Source: Chrysomallon squamiferum | Lineage: Eukaryota > Mollusca > Gastropoda > Neomphalida > Peltospiridae | Reading direction: 5' to 3' | Assembly: GCA_012295275.1 (NCBI GenBank) | Contig: CM022678.1 | Span: forward strand, 2,014,186 to 2,062,685 | DNA: 48,500 nt | Part shown: one piece after another, positions 23,101 through 36,628 of the stretch | How the letters are laid out: each line of letters begins with the position of its first letter | How positions within the stretch are numbered: position 1 is the stretch's first letter | Translations under genes and position numbers: made by a program | Notes under the pieces: model-generated | What the model saw: only the letters and a program-made list of their open reading frames with translations | Told to the model about the DNA's origin: nothing | Databases searched by the model: none

Positions 23101-25626
23101 GGCAAAATGGAGGGTGGTGTGAACGATATGGTAGGGGGAGAAAACGGGGTTAACGTGTCACAGGGACCAGTTATTTCGGGTGGAGGTGGTGGTGGTGGTG
23201 GCGGTTCGCAGGCACCCAAAAAAGCTTCATGGGCGGCTATTGCAAGTCAACCAGCGCGCCAGCAACCGAAACAGCGGAGTATTCCTCGGCCTCCTGTTAA
23301 TCCTAAACAGCACAACATGGACATCGGAACCTGGGGAGAGAACCGCTGCAACGGTGGGGGCAGGCCACCACAGCAGCGTCAAGGATTCAACGCACCTCGT
23401 CGGCAAATGAACTCTTACAATTCAGGTGGAAATTCTGGTAGCAACCAGCACAACTCCAATAGCAACGGCGGTTACAACAACAACACGACGACATCGTCGT
23501 CTAATTCTTCGTCAACTTCGTCAGCCGTTGGGCCCGCGAACAGCCCCGTTCTAGACCAGTTGAAATCGTCGAACCAGTACAATCCCAAGGAGTACAACTT
23601 GAACCTGAAGGGTGCCCGTTTTTTCATCATTAAGAGTTATTCGGAAGATGACATTCACCGATCTATCAAATACAGCATCTGGTGTAGCACGGAACACGGA
23701 AACAAGCGACTGGACCAGGCGATGCGGGAACGCGAGGGCAAAGGCTCCATCTACCTTCTGTTCAGTGTTAATGGAAGTGGACATTTCTGTGGCATGGCAG
23801 AGATGGTGTCACCCGTCGACTACCAGAAAAGCAGTGGCGTGTGGGCACAGGACAAGTGGAAGGGTCAGTTCGAGGTTAAGTGGATCTACGTGAAGGACGT
23901 GCCCAACAGCCAGCTGCGACACATACGACTGGAGAACAATGAGAACAAACCTGTGACCAACTCACGGGACACTCAGGAGGTCCCCCCAGAGAAAGGCAAA
24001 CAGGTGTTGAAAATAATTCATAGCTATCAGCACAAAACGTCCATCTTTGACGATTTCACTCATTACGAGAAACGCCAAGAGGAGGACGTTAAGAAGGTAA
24101 TGTGTGTTCGTTTTTTAAAAAAACAAAACAATTATTAATAAATTCATTATTTACAGTGTAACCACGTAGAATTAAAAACTAGGATAACAGAAAGAGGAAG
24201 GTATGCGATCTCGTCAGATTTGTACAAAGCACAGCTGTTTCTGTACCTCTGATAAGATGTTTATTTTTTGAACCAGGCCCACATCTGCATGATAGTGCTA
24301 GCTGAATAATCTATTTATGTACAATAGTGTGAGGACAGTGTTAAAACTGAGAGAGAGAAAAAAATTGGTATGTACAGAAGCAACGTCACATAAATAAAGT
24401 TAAGAAATGTTAAACTGGCACACAGCAGTTTCATTACTATTATATTTAGGGTTGGGTTGGGGAAAATACCTTAAATATATACTAGCATTCATTCAATACA
24501 CTACTTCTGGGATTAAAATGCATTGATGACCACAAGTGTTTTTTGGATCAAACACTGAAGTACTTGTATTATTAATAAAGCTTTTAATTTGTGCAGCATA
24601 CTTTAAAAAAAGAGGAATACATTTGTTGTGTTTGGGATGAAAAGTTTTTAAAAATTTCTTCGATCACAAAATTGGACATCGTTTGAAAGATACTACACAT
24701 CAAATAAATGATTAAGACAAATTACTGGCTTAAGTATATTAAAGGCTGTGTAAATAATTTAAGTAATGAGTAGCAGAAGAAGAAAAGTGAAATTATTTTG
24801 AAAGATTCATCTGAACCCCAGACTGAAGAAGCTTGTCTAGTTCTTATTAATTTTTGTATTTATATGTGACAAGATAGGTTTGCAACAGCACAAACTCTGG
24901 AGATGCCAAAAACATCAACAACAACAAAAATTAATAATAAATTTTAAAAAAATTAAAATAAGTAAATACAAAATCTTGATATATGGGACATAACTCAAAG
25001 TTTGCACTAAAAACTCTACACTTCAAGTTAGACTAAATGCAATGGTTGATAATATAGTTAATCTAGATAATCTGCTTAAATTCTTCTCAATCTAAGATCC
25101 TAGATTTATAATATTACAAGGGTAATATGTAGACAAGTTGATTTAAAAAAAAAAATAATAATAAAAAAAACACTTTTTCTCCATCATCCACTTCTTTACT
25201 CATGCACAGACACTCTGGTGTAATACAGGTGTGTTAATATAAAACAAACTTGTGTATTAAAAGATTTTGTGGAGAGAATATTGACAAAAATATTCCATAT
25301 ACAGGGGAAGTAATTAAGTAAATAAAATTCAGTTAAAAATACTCAGAAAGATGTAGCAGCTGCCACTAATAAATAAAAAAAATTATTTTTATTTTTTAAT
25401 CCTAATAATTCAATTTTAGTGCTTTTCTAACTATTTTTTACAGAAATAGAAATAATAATAAAACAAATATTACATAGGAAACAGAATTTTTTTTAAAAAT
25501 AGGTTGAATATTATTATTTTTATTTGTTAGTTTTATTTTTATTCACAAAACTTTATTATTTAAACAAAACTATCTGTACTGATATAAAATAATAAAAAGT
25601 ATATCCAATAACAGAATAGTTTAAAC

Positions 25627-25663
<37 letters not shown>

Positions 25664-27328
25664 AAGATTATTCAGCGGATAATTTGGTTGATAATTTGCT
25701 GAAATGTTTTGACATTTTTTTTTTATTCGAATAATACCTGTGTATTTCTGTTTACTATTAAAATGCATGGAGTAAATGATGCTTTATTTTTTGGCAATCT
25801 TAACAGCAAATTATAACAAAACAACAAATGATGTGGATGTCATGATACAGTCACATACAAGATGAGTCTGTTTGCTCTAAACTTTCCCCTAGCATCAGAA
25901 AAATACAATTAATTTGTCATTACACCATTTGTACAGGGTAAAGTGTTAAAATGACAACATTCAAATAACCAGCAGCTTTAGTTTTTATTAGGTTGATAGC
26001 TTACCCATGACCAGTACAAGTATACTTTCATTGTTTAATTTTAGTTAAAAGAAAATAATTAAATATAGAGAATTTGATCAGAGGACTTACTCATAACAAA
26101 ACTTGTATATTTTAATTTTTAATTTCTTTAAACATAACTTAAATTAACAGTTTACATTTGATTTTATTTATGAAATCAATCATTTTAACAACATATGAGC
26201 TGTTTGTTTTGCTGTGAATGAATAAACTTACAGAAAATGATTATATACATTTCTCATTTCCCTCCTGATTCAATCAAGGAACAAGTTTTTAATGAAACGC
26301 TGAACATTTTTTGAAATGGTGATTCAAACCAAACACTACTGTGTTACATACATTTTAGAATTGTCATTGATATTAAACAGTCAGATTTGTTTTAAGTCAG
26401 AATTTAAACAATTGTCATAATTTCCACAGTTTTTATTTGTAAATATATGTCAGTAACCACATTTACAATAATAAATTAATTAAATAATAATAACAAAACC
26501 TGCACCAACAATAACAATAAGAAGAAAAGCAGAATAAAATAAATAAATTTTAGCTCTAGTATTTTTTATATCTCAAGGCTATTTAAGTTGTTTCTGGCTA
26601 GTGTGAAATAAAAACTTGCAGAATACAAGCAATGAAAGCATGAAAGACATACATACATGTTATCAGAAAGTTAAAAAGTCATTTAATTATTTCAATAGGT
26701 ATTTAGGAAAATTTATTATTATCAAGAACATTTTACCCATTCTCTGTTAAAAATATAGATAAACGTACTTTCAGAATTAATCTTATAACTAGTACATATA
26801 ATTTTTATTTTTAAATTTAAATTTATATCATTTTGTCTTTTAACAGATGGCTATTCAAAAGTCTAGACAGATAAATGTAATTTTATAAATGCATCAGACA
26901 TTTGTTACTTAGAAATGTATATACTGCATGGCTCTTTTCTGACCAAACTTTGTGCATGAACATTTTCTTTTTATTATTATAATAAGAATTCAGAAACTTA
27001 ATTAAAGTAAAAGGGTAATATTAGATGTAGAGATGTTTGTTTATGTGCGTAGACATATATATATACATAACACATGCATGCACTATTCTTAGATAACACA
27101 TTTTATTTATAATTTACTTTGTTTGTCTACTGAATTACGTAGGTATATTTATTAAATATCTGGGGGAAAGAAAAAAAATAGCTGCAGTCATAGTTTTCAA
27201 TCATGATGTTACATTATCACATTACAAATTAAAATGTCAGGTATATTTTTATTTATTTATCATTACTTTTATCTTCCTGGTTTATTTTACATAACAATCT
27301 TTATTTTAATTCAAGTAGCTTATATTCC

Positions 27329-27379
<51 letters not shown>

Positions 27380-29073
27380 TTATTCATTTTATCCATGCCT
27401 GCAGAAAATACTCCTCAATTATTTTCTCTCAGTATGACTCTAACAAAATAATTTGTAAACTCTTTTTTTTTTTTCATTAATATATTATTTAAATGCATGG
27501 TTTTGGCTGATGTTGGGGAAGATTGATTTTGTCATAAAATATTTATTGTTGAGAGAATACGTTTGTGCTTCCCTTTTACAGGTCATAGTTATTTTGTGTT
27601 GTTGCTGGTTACTGTTTTATTGCTTAACAGAAACTTTCAAAGCAGGAGTTTTATTTAAACTGTATTACATAACTGTTTATACTGGTCTCTTCCATTAAAT
27701 CCTAAAGGTTTTGTTTTAATTATTTTATTTTTGTGATATTTTCAGCAACACATTAATATATATTGTTATTGTTGTTATTGTTATTATTATTATTACCATT
27801 ACTATTATTATCATCACTGTCACTAATTAGATTTTGATTAATATTTAGAAATGGCACAAATTTTCCACACTTTATTTTTTTTAAATGGCTTTCATGTATC
27901 AGTGATTTCTGTTATTTCCATGACGTTTGTGATATTTAAAGCAGTTAACAGATTGCTTAAATTAACACTGTTCAGAATTATTGTTATTTTGTTGTTGATG
28001 ATGATGTTATCATTATTGTTGTCAACGTTTGTAGAAAATAACATTTCTTTTTCTATATATTTTGTGGGTGTTGGTATATATTAAATTACAATTTAGCCTT
28101 CACATCTGGCAGTTGGTTCCTCAAAGCTGTTGTCACATTGTTGTTTTATGTTAAGCAAATGTTCTTGCCCAAAAGGCCATTAAAAAAGAAAATCAATTAC
28201 TGACTTCTCGCAGGTAAAAAAAAAAAAAGAAAAAAAAATAATTTTAAAAAAGGAGCAAGTAAGAAATGAACCAAAGAAAAACAGAAAAATAAGAATACAG
28301 GTTCAGCCTTTTTAAAAATTAAACTGCTAGTAGTATTCCGAAAGTTGAATTATTAACAAAATATTTTTAAAAAACACTAAACTTTTAAATCTATGTATAT
28401 GGGTTAGGTGATAATGTGCTTGCATTCAGTACCAAATTATTAACTTTTCAGTCAAAATTCAAGATCGGTTTCTTTTTTTTATTAAAAGTTTAATTACAAA
28501 CAGACATTCATTTAGTGACAAGATGTCAGAATGTTTGTAAGTAAAATCCAGAAATAGGTTTATATAAATTGAGTTATGTCTGGTATGTGTAAAATAATTT
28601 CTTTAAAATGGTTTCAGTATTAAATAAACGTAATAAGTACATATTACTACTGCCACTACTACTAACAATAACAACAATAAAATTGAAATAGTATCAAGCC
28701 ATGAAATATTTTTTGTTTGTTCTAAAAACAATATATCTCTCTGAAGTCTGTAATTCAAACTTTTTATCTATCAATTATGAAGTGGGAAACATTGATTAAA
28801 ATTACAACATTGCTTTCAAGCTCACTAGATGTGACTTCAAGTAAACATCATCTAGAAATATCGAAATTTGCTTCTATAGAAGTGTCACTTTTATTAACAA
28901 AATATTTTTTTAAAAATAAACATTTAAATCCTATGTATGTGGGTCAGGTGATATTGTTTTTTTTTTTTTTTTTTTTTTTTACCTGCACATAAGATTCAGA
29001 TTATATTTTATTGATACAGGTGACAGCATATGAATACCTGTAGCATTTTAAATTTACTTCTGTGTTTAACTTT

Positions 29074-29106
<33 letters not shown>

Positions 29107-29333
29107 GTGAACAGAGATGAGAATAAATATTTCCTTGAGCTGGGCATACTGTTAAATTAAATAATTATCTAAATTTTCTCTAAGATCAGTTTTTGTTGGC
29201 TGGTTTGAGAAAAGTTGTTTACAGAAATGCTGGTTGAAATGTCTTCTGGTAAATTTAGTTCCAGATGATATCTTCATTGCAGTGTAGATCTAAAATAACT
29301 CACATCTGCAGAAACAAATTAGACTGTTTGATT

Positions 29334-29373
<40 letters not shown>

Positions 29374-29794
29374 ACTTTTTTCAACTGCATTATTGGCATA
29401 AATATTTTCTATTCATTCATGATTTTTTATTATTATTATTATTATTATTTTTTTTTTTTCAATTTTGGATTTTGACAGACACATCCAGTTCTGCTGTGTT
29501 TTTATCCAGATGGCTGTCTGATTGACATGTATGATTATTTTGTCTTTCTCTCTTTTCAGTAATTCTGATGTATGCAGTGTTCTTGGCTTTTAAAGGTAAT
29601 TACTCTTTCAAATGAAAATTTGTTTTACTACTCAGGTATTTTTCTATAAAGAATTTCTGAAAAGAGAAATCTCCCACAAATTTAAAGACAGTCATTAGAT
29701 GTTTCAGCAAGAACTAAATTCAGACTTGGTAAAAATTCAAGTCCTGAATTTAAGCTCTTTTCTTTTGTTTTTATCATCAGCATTATTATTATTA

Positions 29795-29835
<41 letters not shown>

Positions 29836-31354
29836 ACCACTATGCAGACTAGATGTATCTTTATTAATTAAGATAATTTTGAAAATCACAAGTCAGGTTT
29901 GAGTTTCTCAGACAGGTGTGCATGCATTGTTAACATAGTTGTCAGGTGTTTTTATTTCTAAACTTAATTTTATACTTCTTTTAGTTGCATCTGCTTCAGG
30001 GAGATATGGTAAACTTTAAAACAGCTTTTAAAAATCTGCTTGTGGTCATATTACATAGGCTAAATGATTTTAAGAATGGTCTTGTTACATCTGAAATGAA
30101 TTTCTTTATAGTTAAAAAGACTATTGAGAATTCATTGCACATTTCATTAGTTACCTTGTCAGTGTTAGAAGAAGTAAACATGTGAGAACATCAAGAGTTA
30201 CAGATGGGTGGAGTGAGGTGTTTTGAATTTATTTTTTAATTCTCCATAGATCCTTTTTAATTAAATGTCTCAAGAGTGGATTTGATAAACCAGTCCTGGG
30301 TGCATTTTTGAATTAGTAGATGAAATGTTGGTACAGAACAACAGTTCGAAACATGGCCAGGGGCATTTCCAAGGTGATAAAGATGTTCAGTTAGTTTTTC
30401 CTGTCTCATTTTCTGTGCAGTGTAGATAAACATTACTTTAGTCTTGTGGAATGGAGGTATTGGAGATAAAGGTAGAGAAAGTAAAAGGGTTGGTGACTCA
30501 CAAAAAATGTTTGTACCATTCGTGTACAATATTGTACATTCTCTGGAAAATGCATCGCAAAGTAAGGATAAATAACAATAATAGATAATAATGGATTCAT
30601 ATACATGTATCTGTGTGTGTGTTTTTGAGAGAGAGAGTGCATGAGTAAGAGGGAGTAAGTGTGTTCGTAGATAACTGATCTGCTGTAATTGCATTGTAAA
30701 CAAGCTGAGTTAAACAACTGTTTTTCAAAACACAGGATTGCTGTGTTAGTGGAAGGGCTACAGAAATTGATGGGTGGATAAATGACTTGTGTATCGATTT
30801 CTCATCTCTTCTAACTTATCTTACAATGTTGCTCAGGTTGGAAAAACGTATCTGTTTCTGTTGCATTTTATTCAAACCCACATTTCTACTGAAATTTAAT
30901 ATATACTTGAAATGTTGATATTATAAAAATTAGATATACAAGTTGATAAAAACTGTTTCAGTTGTACCATGCAGTCCATATTTAGCACATTTTAAAATCA
31001 CAGAATGCTCTTCTTTGTTTTTTATTTTATTTTTTATTTTTTTGGCTGTCACTTTTTTAAATGTATAAATGTTGGAAATGGGAGGGTAGAAATTGTTAAC
31101 TGAAGTGATTCACATTGTTCAATGTCAGGGGAGATCATAACCTCTGTTGGTAAGTATTAGGGGTAATTCAATATCTTTCTGTTTATACTGCTAAGGACAA
31201 CAAACCAGATTTATTTGGCACATCCATTAATATGAATATTTATTGAGAATGTTTTTTTACTTAATATGAAATGTAATCATTAGAAGAAAAAAATATGTAA
31301 ATGTATTTTTATTTATATTTGTATTTTTATTTTTTTCAGAGTGGAAAAATGTAA
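20141..31354 (+). CDS. YTHDF: YTHDF-family m6A reader protein, five coding exons
   Basis: Exons: 20141-20161, 20326-20350, 21977-22062, 22687-24096, 31340-31354 (518 residues). The N-terminus [19 protein letters not shown] matches the family start. A long disordered Pro/Gln/Asn/Gly-rich region follows, holding the conserved GDPP, SWAAIAS and KHNMDIGTW-type motifs and a nine-Gly run. The YTH domain starts near residue 353 with [19 protein letters not shown]. The aromatic-cage tryptophans are W376, W430 and W435, with the same 54- and 5-residue spacing as in vertebrate YTHDF proteins. Family knowledge: it binds N6-methyladenosine in cytoplasmic mRNA and promotes decay or phase separation. The domain ends [18 protein letters not shown]. 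The final SGKM-stop exon is the least certain part. It is the only YTHDF copy seen here, as expected for an invertebrate. Confidence 0.93.
20326..20350 (+). CDS. YTHDF: YTHDF exon 2 (25-nt microexon)
   Basis: RAKGQQNQ plus one base, between acceptor CCAAGCAG and donor GTGAGT. It corresponds to the RTKGQ segment conserved in the family. Confidence 0.85.
20351..21976 (+). other. YTHDF intron 2
   Basis: 1.6 kb, AT-rich. No repeat array or extra exon recognised; the short open frames at 21055-21240 and 21324-21530 have no recognisable protein. Confidence 0.55.
21977..22062 (+). CDS. YTHDF: YTHDF exon 3
   Basis: 86 nt: [20 protein letters not shown] then LPHQQPHQQ. Acceptor CTCTGCAG, donor CAG/GTACAA, phase 0 exit. 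Confidence 0.87.
22085..22300. repeat. 70-bp tandem repeat just downstream of the YTHDF exon 3 donor
   Basis: Three copies sharing CATTA(G/A)TTCAGTAGACTTGA, with TCAGTAGACTT at 22101, 22172 and 22242. It starts about 23 nt into the intron and does not include the donor. Confidence 0.75.
22687..24096 (+). CDS. YTHDF: YTHDF exon 4, disordered region and whole YTH domain
   Basis: 1410 nt, exactly 470 codons. Starts [20 protein letters not shown]. The acceptor TCTCAGCAG is a tandem NAGNAG, so the first Gln may be skipped. The exon holds the Gly run near 23178-23206, SWAAIAS, NMDIGTW and the YTH domain with its three cage tryptophans. It ends DVKK at donor AAG/GTAATG; reading on would give 16 non-conserved residues and a stop. 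Confidence 0.95.
28350..28960. repeat. Pair of diverged direct repeats about 540 bp apart
   Basis: [49 protein letters not shown] occurs at about 28350-28412 and again at about 28893-28953. Possibly two copies of an old short interspersed element; no ends were defined. Confidence 0.5.
29560..29595 (+). other. Candidate 36-nt alternative YTHDF exon beginning with a stop
   Basis: Strong polypyrimidine plus CAG (TTCTCTCTTTTCAG), then TAATTCTG..TTTTAAAG, then a GTAATT donor. Joined to exon 4 it gives KK-stop at once. The stop lies 33 nt from the next junction, close enough to escape nonsense-mediated decay by the usual 50-nt rule. Its use is unproven. Confidence 0.35.
31340..31354 (+). CDS. YTHDF: YTHDF last coding exon (SGKM-stop)
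   Basis: Acceptor TTTTTTTCAG, then AGT GGA AAA ATG TAA in the phase left by exon 4. The resulting tail KKSGKM is short and basic, like the Lys/Arg-rich tails of other YTHDF proteins. It is the best candidate seen before the AATAAA at 32633, but RNA evidence is lacking. Confidence 0.6.
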   Translation, partial: SGKM

Positions 31355-31986
31355 ACCATCAGAACTTGCTCGCCAAGATTAGAACTTTAATTAATGGATT
31401 ACTTCTTTTTGTGAATTATCTTATGGTTATGGAAAGGATTTCACATTTTTTTTTTTTTTTTTTTTTTTTCAAAACATTTTTTTATTTTTTTTTAATTTTT
31501 TTTTTTTAAAGGAATTAGACCTTAGTGAATTGTTTTTAGGAAGCAAATTGCCCAAAATTATACACCAATCAGTTGTAATGGAGGATCGACCCCTTCGATT
31601 TCTTTGGAATTGTATGATTATAAACTTTAACATAAACAAACAAACAAACAAAAAAACTACAAAAAAAAAAAAACTTATATTCTTGACTTGTTATCATGCT
31701 CAGCGACTGACTTAGCCCTCCACTTGATTCTAGGATGTTGAAAATGGAAACTGATTTTAACCAGGTTAACTGCAAAAAACAGCAGGAGACAAAACAAACA
31801 AAAAAAAAAAAGGAAAGAAATTTTGATCGTTTTCTCGCGAAAGCATCAGGTGTTTTTAAAAAATGTGAAATTAAAACAGGATTATCAAGACCGTATTTTT
31901 TTCAGTGAAAATTGTTAAATGTGATACAAACAGATACTATAAAAAAAAAAAAAAAAGACCGTGTTGGTGGGTTTTCTTTTGTTCTT

Positions 31987-32027
<41 letters not shown>

Positions 32028-32638
32028 ATGAAATATTTTCAAAAATTGGCTGTGCGGCTGTTCTTTGTTTCCCACATTTTTTAAAATTCCCTAAAAAGAC
32101 CTTGCCTCTCATTCTTCCCTGTGTTATAGTTTTGAGGCCCATGGAAGCAGGTGGTTATATGACTTGTGAAAATTTTTCATTGAAAATAAAAAATAAATTG
32201 TAAAAAAAAAAAGAAGAAGAAGAATAAAAGAATGGACAACTTTGCAGCAGATTTCCATCAGTGTTGAAACAAGCATTATTATTATTTTTTTCAAGCGTGT
32301 ACGTTTGTGTGGTATTTTCATAAATACTTATGACAGCTAAGCAAAAAAAAAAAAAAAAAACTCAAGACAAACACAAAAAAAAAAAAAACTTCATTTGAAG
32401 ATTGTTATTGTTTTCAATTGACCTGAAGAAAGAAAGAAATACAAAAACGAAAAATAAAACTTCACAATTTTCAGTGAAAAGAAGTCGGAATGGAGTTACC
32501 TGCAGCAGATGATTCTTCTAAAAATAGCCTTTTGTGTGAAGTTGGAGGTTACTCACTCTCTACCTTCTCGTCGTCATGTCCGTAATGTGCCAGTGGCACT
32601 GAAATATCAAGTTTTTCTTTTTCTGTTAATGAAATAAA
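31355..32638 (+). other. Presumed YTHDF 3' UTR with poly(A) signal
   Basis: About 1.3 kb of AU-rich sequence without coding potential. It has poly-T runs at 31448-31469 and about 31990-32026 and a final AATAAA at 32633-32638. The extent is inferred from the last exon and that signal. Confidence 0.5.
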
Positions 32639-32964
32639 GTCTATAATATGGCATGCATAACAAATACAGTGTTGTTTCATTTTGATTTTACATTTCTCAG
32701 AATTTTTTTACACGTTTTACAAACCACAGTTTTAAAAATTTGAATTGCCAAACATTTTAGTTTTGTAATTGGATTAAGGATAAATAAATAAGTTATAATA
32801 TTATTCCATGCATCTGAAAGTAGACATGAAAGATTTTATTTCATTTTGTGTGATGATAGAGATTTTCTTTTAAAAATGTGTGTCTATTATATATTTATAA
32901 TTTCAAAGAACTTTATTTAAATTAAAAGCAACAAAATTGTTAACATTATTTTGCCACTTAATGT

Positions 32965-33202
32965 TTCAGGATTAAACTTGAAAATGAAAGTTAAAATTTT
33001 CCGTGAAAAACACTTAGTGTTGGTCAACTTTCACTTTTTATTTAACTGAACAAACGAGATGAAGCAACTTTAAGACTAAAATGCAAATGGAAAGTAAAAA
33101 TACTTCAGGATTAGATTTTGAAAATGAAAGTAAAATTTTCTGTGAAAACACTTAATGTTGGTCAACTTTAAGACTAAAACGCAAATGGAAAGTAAAAATA
33201 CT
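32965..33202. repeat. 140-bp tandem duplication
   Basis: TTCAGGATTA..GAAAATGAAAGTTAAAATTTTC..GTTGGTCAACTTT recurs with a 140-bp period (AAAATGAAAG at 32981 and 33121). AAGACTAAAA(T/C)GCAAATGGAAAGTAAAAATACTT is also repeated. Confidence 0.8.
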
Positions 33203-34341
33203 TAGAATGACTTTAATTTTATGTCACACTCATCTAACAGAGGTTGCCAGAGAAAATATTTACTAATTACAGGTCTTTTTTCTATTATTGTTGTTATTAA
33301 TAGTAAAAATACATCAGTATACAATATGTATGGATTTGATTTGAAACAATAAAAATTAACATGAAAACATTAACTGTTAACATTAATTGAATTCCAGTTT
33401 GATATTTCAGAGTTGGTAGGTGAAAATGGTTACTGATAAAAAAGCTGTGTTATTTTCTTTCTATTTATTATTATTATGTTTATATATATAAATATTCATT
33501 GTAACATGCATTAGAATGTACTACCGCTGAAAGTAATGACTGCTACATCATCACCACATTTAATAAATTAGACTTAATAACAAATATATCATAAAATATC
33601 CTTAAAATACTAAATGAATAAATTTAGTGTGTATTTATAATTCAGTAATGAATTCTGTTGTGAGCTAGATTTCTCAATGGATTATGATAAAATGCCAAAA
33701 AGGTTAAGTTGTTGCACTGAGTGGTGTGATTGAAACAGGAATTTTGTTCCTGTTATTACTAATACTCTTATTAAAGCACACAGTAATTTTCTCTTTTTCA
33801 AATTGAAGTCCGTAAATGTTACTGTGTAATCTCACAAAATGTTTTAGATTTGACAGACATTGAAATTAATGAAAAAAAAATTTAAAAAAAAACTTCAGAA
33901 ATTTGTAATGTGGGCTTTTGAAGCTTGAAAATATAAATTTTATTATTTATTTATTATTATATACTTTTTAAATGTATTATTAGAAATGACTGCATTAGGC
34001 CTGTGTGTGTGACACGACAATACATTTACAGAAGTGCAACAACACGTTTGACAGCTCGTATTGTGTGTGTTCCCGTAGTGGGGGCGCGACTGATCACTGA
34101 AGGGTGACAGGAATTCAGATATGTATATTTTAAAAAGCTGGCTCATTTTCAAACGTTTTCAGGGAAAGAACAAAAAAAATAAAAAAAAATCTGATCGAAG
34201 AAACAATATCATTGTTTAAATAATAAACGAGTTTGGTCTTGAAACTGGCGATCTTCCAAAACAGGGTAGGTAACTGAAACAATGCTAGGTGTCGTTTCTA
34301 GAATCTTCAGCATGTGATTTATTCTTAATGTTGTCTTGATC

Positions 34342-34344
<3 letters not shown>

Positions 34345-34386
<42 letters not shown>
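34345..34386. repeat. (AAT)n microsatellite
   Basis: About 13 AAT units. Confidence 0.9.
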
Positions 34387-35221
34387 TAATTAATTTCGTA
34401 AAAAATGAGAATAGGCCTAAATTACATTTTTCGTTAAAATAATGAGAAATATTTCAATTCGGTAGAACAGTTTAGCAGTTTAAAATATACGGCAATATTT
34501 AACATGTGCTTCAGTTTTAAATTATGACTACTTCGAATGATGACTTAATTTACTTATATTCAGATAAATGAAAAACCGTACATCGATTTTAAATACTTGA
34601 AGTGTAGATTCTAAACAATTCACTGCATATCAAACATGTCGGTCAAAAACAAATGACGTACTCAAAGTTTACCTAGTTACAGCTTATCACCATAAAAATA
34701 CACAATACACAAATTACTTCAGTCAGAAATCACTGGACACGGGTAAACGATTTTATTATAATTTACAACGTACAATTTTAACTATTTGTTTATTCATAGG
34801 CGTCTTATATTTACTACGACATCATAGGATCTGGGCTGGGACACTTGTTTAAAACAAAATTTCAATCTCAGGCGGGGTAACTACTGTCTGCCATGTCCTT
34901 GTAACCGCTGTCCGCCATTTTGATGAAGTACAGGCGAGAAATCGATAAAAGTCGTAGTACCAAAAGTACTAACGTGTTTGTCCTTTGTCCGGTTTTTATC
35001 TCTGACCAAAGTTCAGTCGTAAATGTGTTTTACACTCGGCATCAGCTGATAGGTCGTTTCCGACTGCTCGCAGTGCACTTAATTCTTAACTGAGCCAAAC
35101 GACTCTTTCGTAATCGCAGTTTCTTCTAGAAGCAGTTAAAACTCAATGATGGTGATTGTCATTGTTATTATGATTATTATGACGACGATGGTGATGAAGA
35201 AAATAATAACACCAACAACAG

Positions 35222-35252
<31 letters not shown>

Positions 35253-35370
35253 AAAAATATATATAATCAATTCGCTATGATTACAAATTTATTTTAGGTA
35301 ATTTAGAAACGTTACTGCACGTTTGGCAGAATATTACAAAAATATCCCATCAACCCTCCTTTAAATCATT

Positions 35371-35371
<1 letters not shown>

Positions 35372-35412
<41 letters not shown>
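35372..35412. repeat. (CA)n microsatellite
   Basis: About 20 CA units. Confidence 0.92.
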
Positions 35413-35416
<4 letters not shown>

Positions 35417-35661
35417 TATTCTGCGTACTGGTTGGCGGTACGAAGGTCAACGAACGACCGAGTTTACACATCAAGCTATTTGTTACAGGTAACTTGCGAC
35501 TTACGTTCTACGGCTGTCAGAGCTTGTTTTCGAACACTTCGGAGCGAACGGATGGCTAAATGGGGTAAAACGCAGTAACACAAAACTAACTTCGCCGTGT
35601 CGCTGAAGTGTATCCCAGGGTAAGATGTAACTTTATCAAAATCGCTGATGCCCCTGTTGTA

Positions 35662-35665
<4 letters not shown>

Positions 35666-35737
<72 letters not shown>
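35666..35737. repeat. (GA)n microsatellite
   Basis: About 36 GA units without interruption. Confidence 0.93.
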
Positions 35738-35740
<3 letters not shown>

Positions 35741-36057
35741 TTAATAATAATTTAAAATATTTAAATATTTACTAATTTGCAGCAGTACATAGTCAGAAGA
35801 GAACTAGCCAGATCTCATAAAAACACTAAACATTCAAACAAACAATAAAATAAAATAAAATGTATTCATTACTCGTTTATCAGCAGAGTTGTGTGTGTAA
35901 GTAAAATGTAAATAAAATTAAACTGCACGTAATCACCTATGTCTCTGTAACGTTCTGTTATTTATGTACTGTTTATGTGTGTGCTCTCGTTAAATGAAAA
36001 ACGAAACGTCTACGGAATAAAAGTAAAAATACACGCCTGTCTGCATTTATATAAATT

Positions 36058-36060
<3 letters not shown>

Positions 36061-36104
<44 letters not shown>
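36061..36104. repeat. (CA)n microsatellite
   Basis: About 22 CA units. Confidence 0.92.
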
Positions 36105-36108
<4 letters not shown>

Positions 36109-36628
36109 GTGCCAGAGATTAACTTGTACTGACGTCTGTTCTGACTGTACTTTGACCTCGTTCTCGTAAATCGTCTAAGAACTTTTTAATATCACCAGAG
36201 AAACTTAATTACTGTATTAAATGAATGCTCTGTGTGATTAAAATAAATAATTTAATAATGGAGGCTTTAAAACATCACTTTTGTACTAGTATTATTTAGC
36301 TACTGTAACTTATTACTGTATCATTACATCATCATCATCATCATAAATCATCTTGTTCTTCTTATTAATTTATACATTACGAAATTAACTTCAGAATATC
36401 TATAAATATGCCAAATAATATACATTTTGTGAGACTGAGATTTTATTTCAGTCTTTTTAATACAAATTTTAATTTGATATTTTATTTTAGTCTTTTTAGT
36501 ACAAATTTTAATTTGATATTTTAACAGTTGTTATTATAAAAACTATTAACGATTAAAGATGCTGAAAGTCTCAAATTTCCTGTACGAATGGTAACGGCTG
36601 CAGATTAAAAATAGAACCGCCACTGCCA

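Larger units (their letters stand above)
24097..31339 (+). other. YTHDF last intron, 7.2 kb
   Basis: AT-rich, with long poly-T runs (25630-25659, 27338-27374, 28958-28980), (ATT)n runs (29088-29105, 29785-29834) and a short (GT)n (29336-29370). A diverged pair of direct repeats lies at about 28350-28420 and 28893-28960. It contains the candidate 36-nt exon at 29560. No independent gene was recognised on either strand. Confidence 0.55.

Noticed and set aside
24097-24138. Read-through end of the YTHDF large exon (VMCVRF.. then stop)
   Set aside because: A good GTAATG donor sits at the point where conservation ends. The 16 extra codons are not YTHDF-like, although intron retention cannot be excluded.
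30257-30703. 148-codon minus-strand open frame
   Set aside because: Ser/Leu/Thr-rich, no domain, no splice context, and inside the YTHDF last intron in AT-rich DNA. A chance frame.
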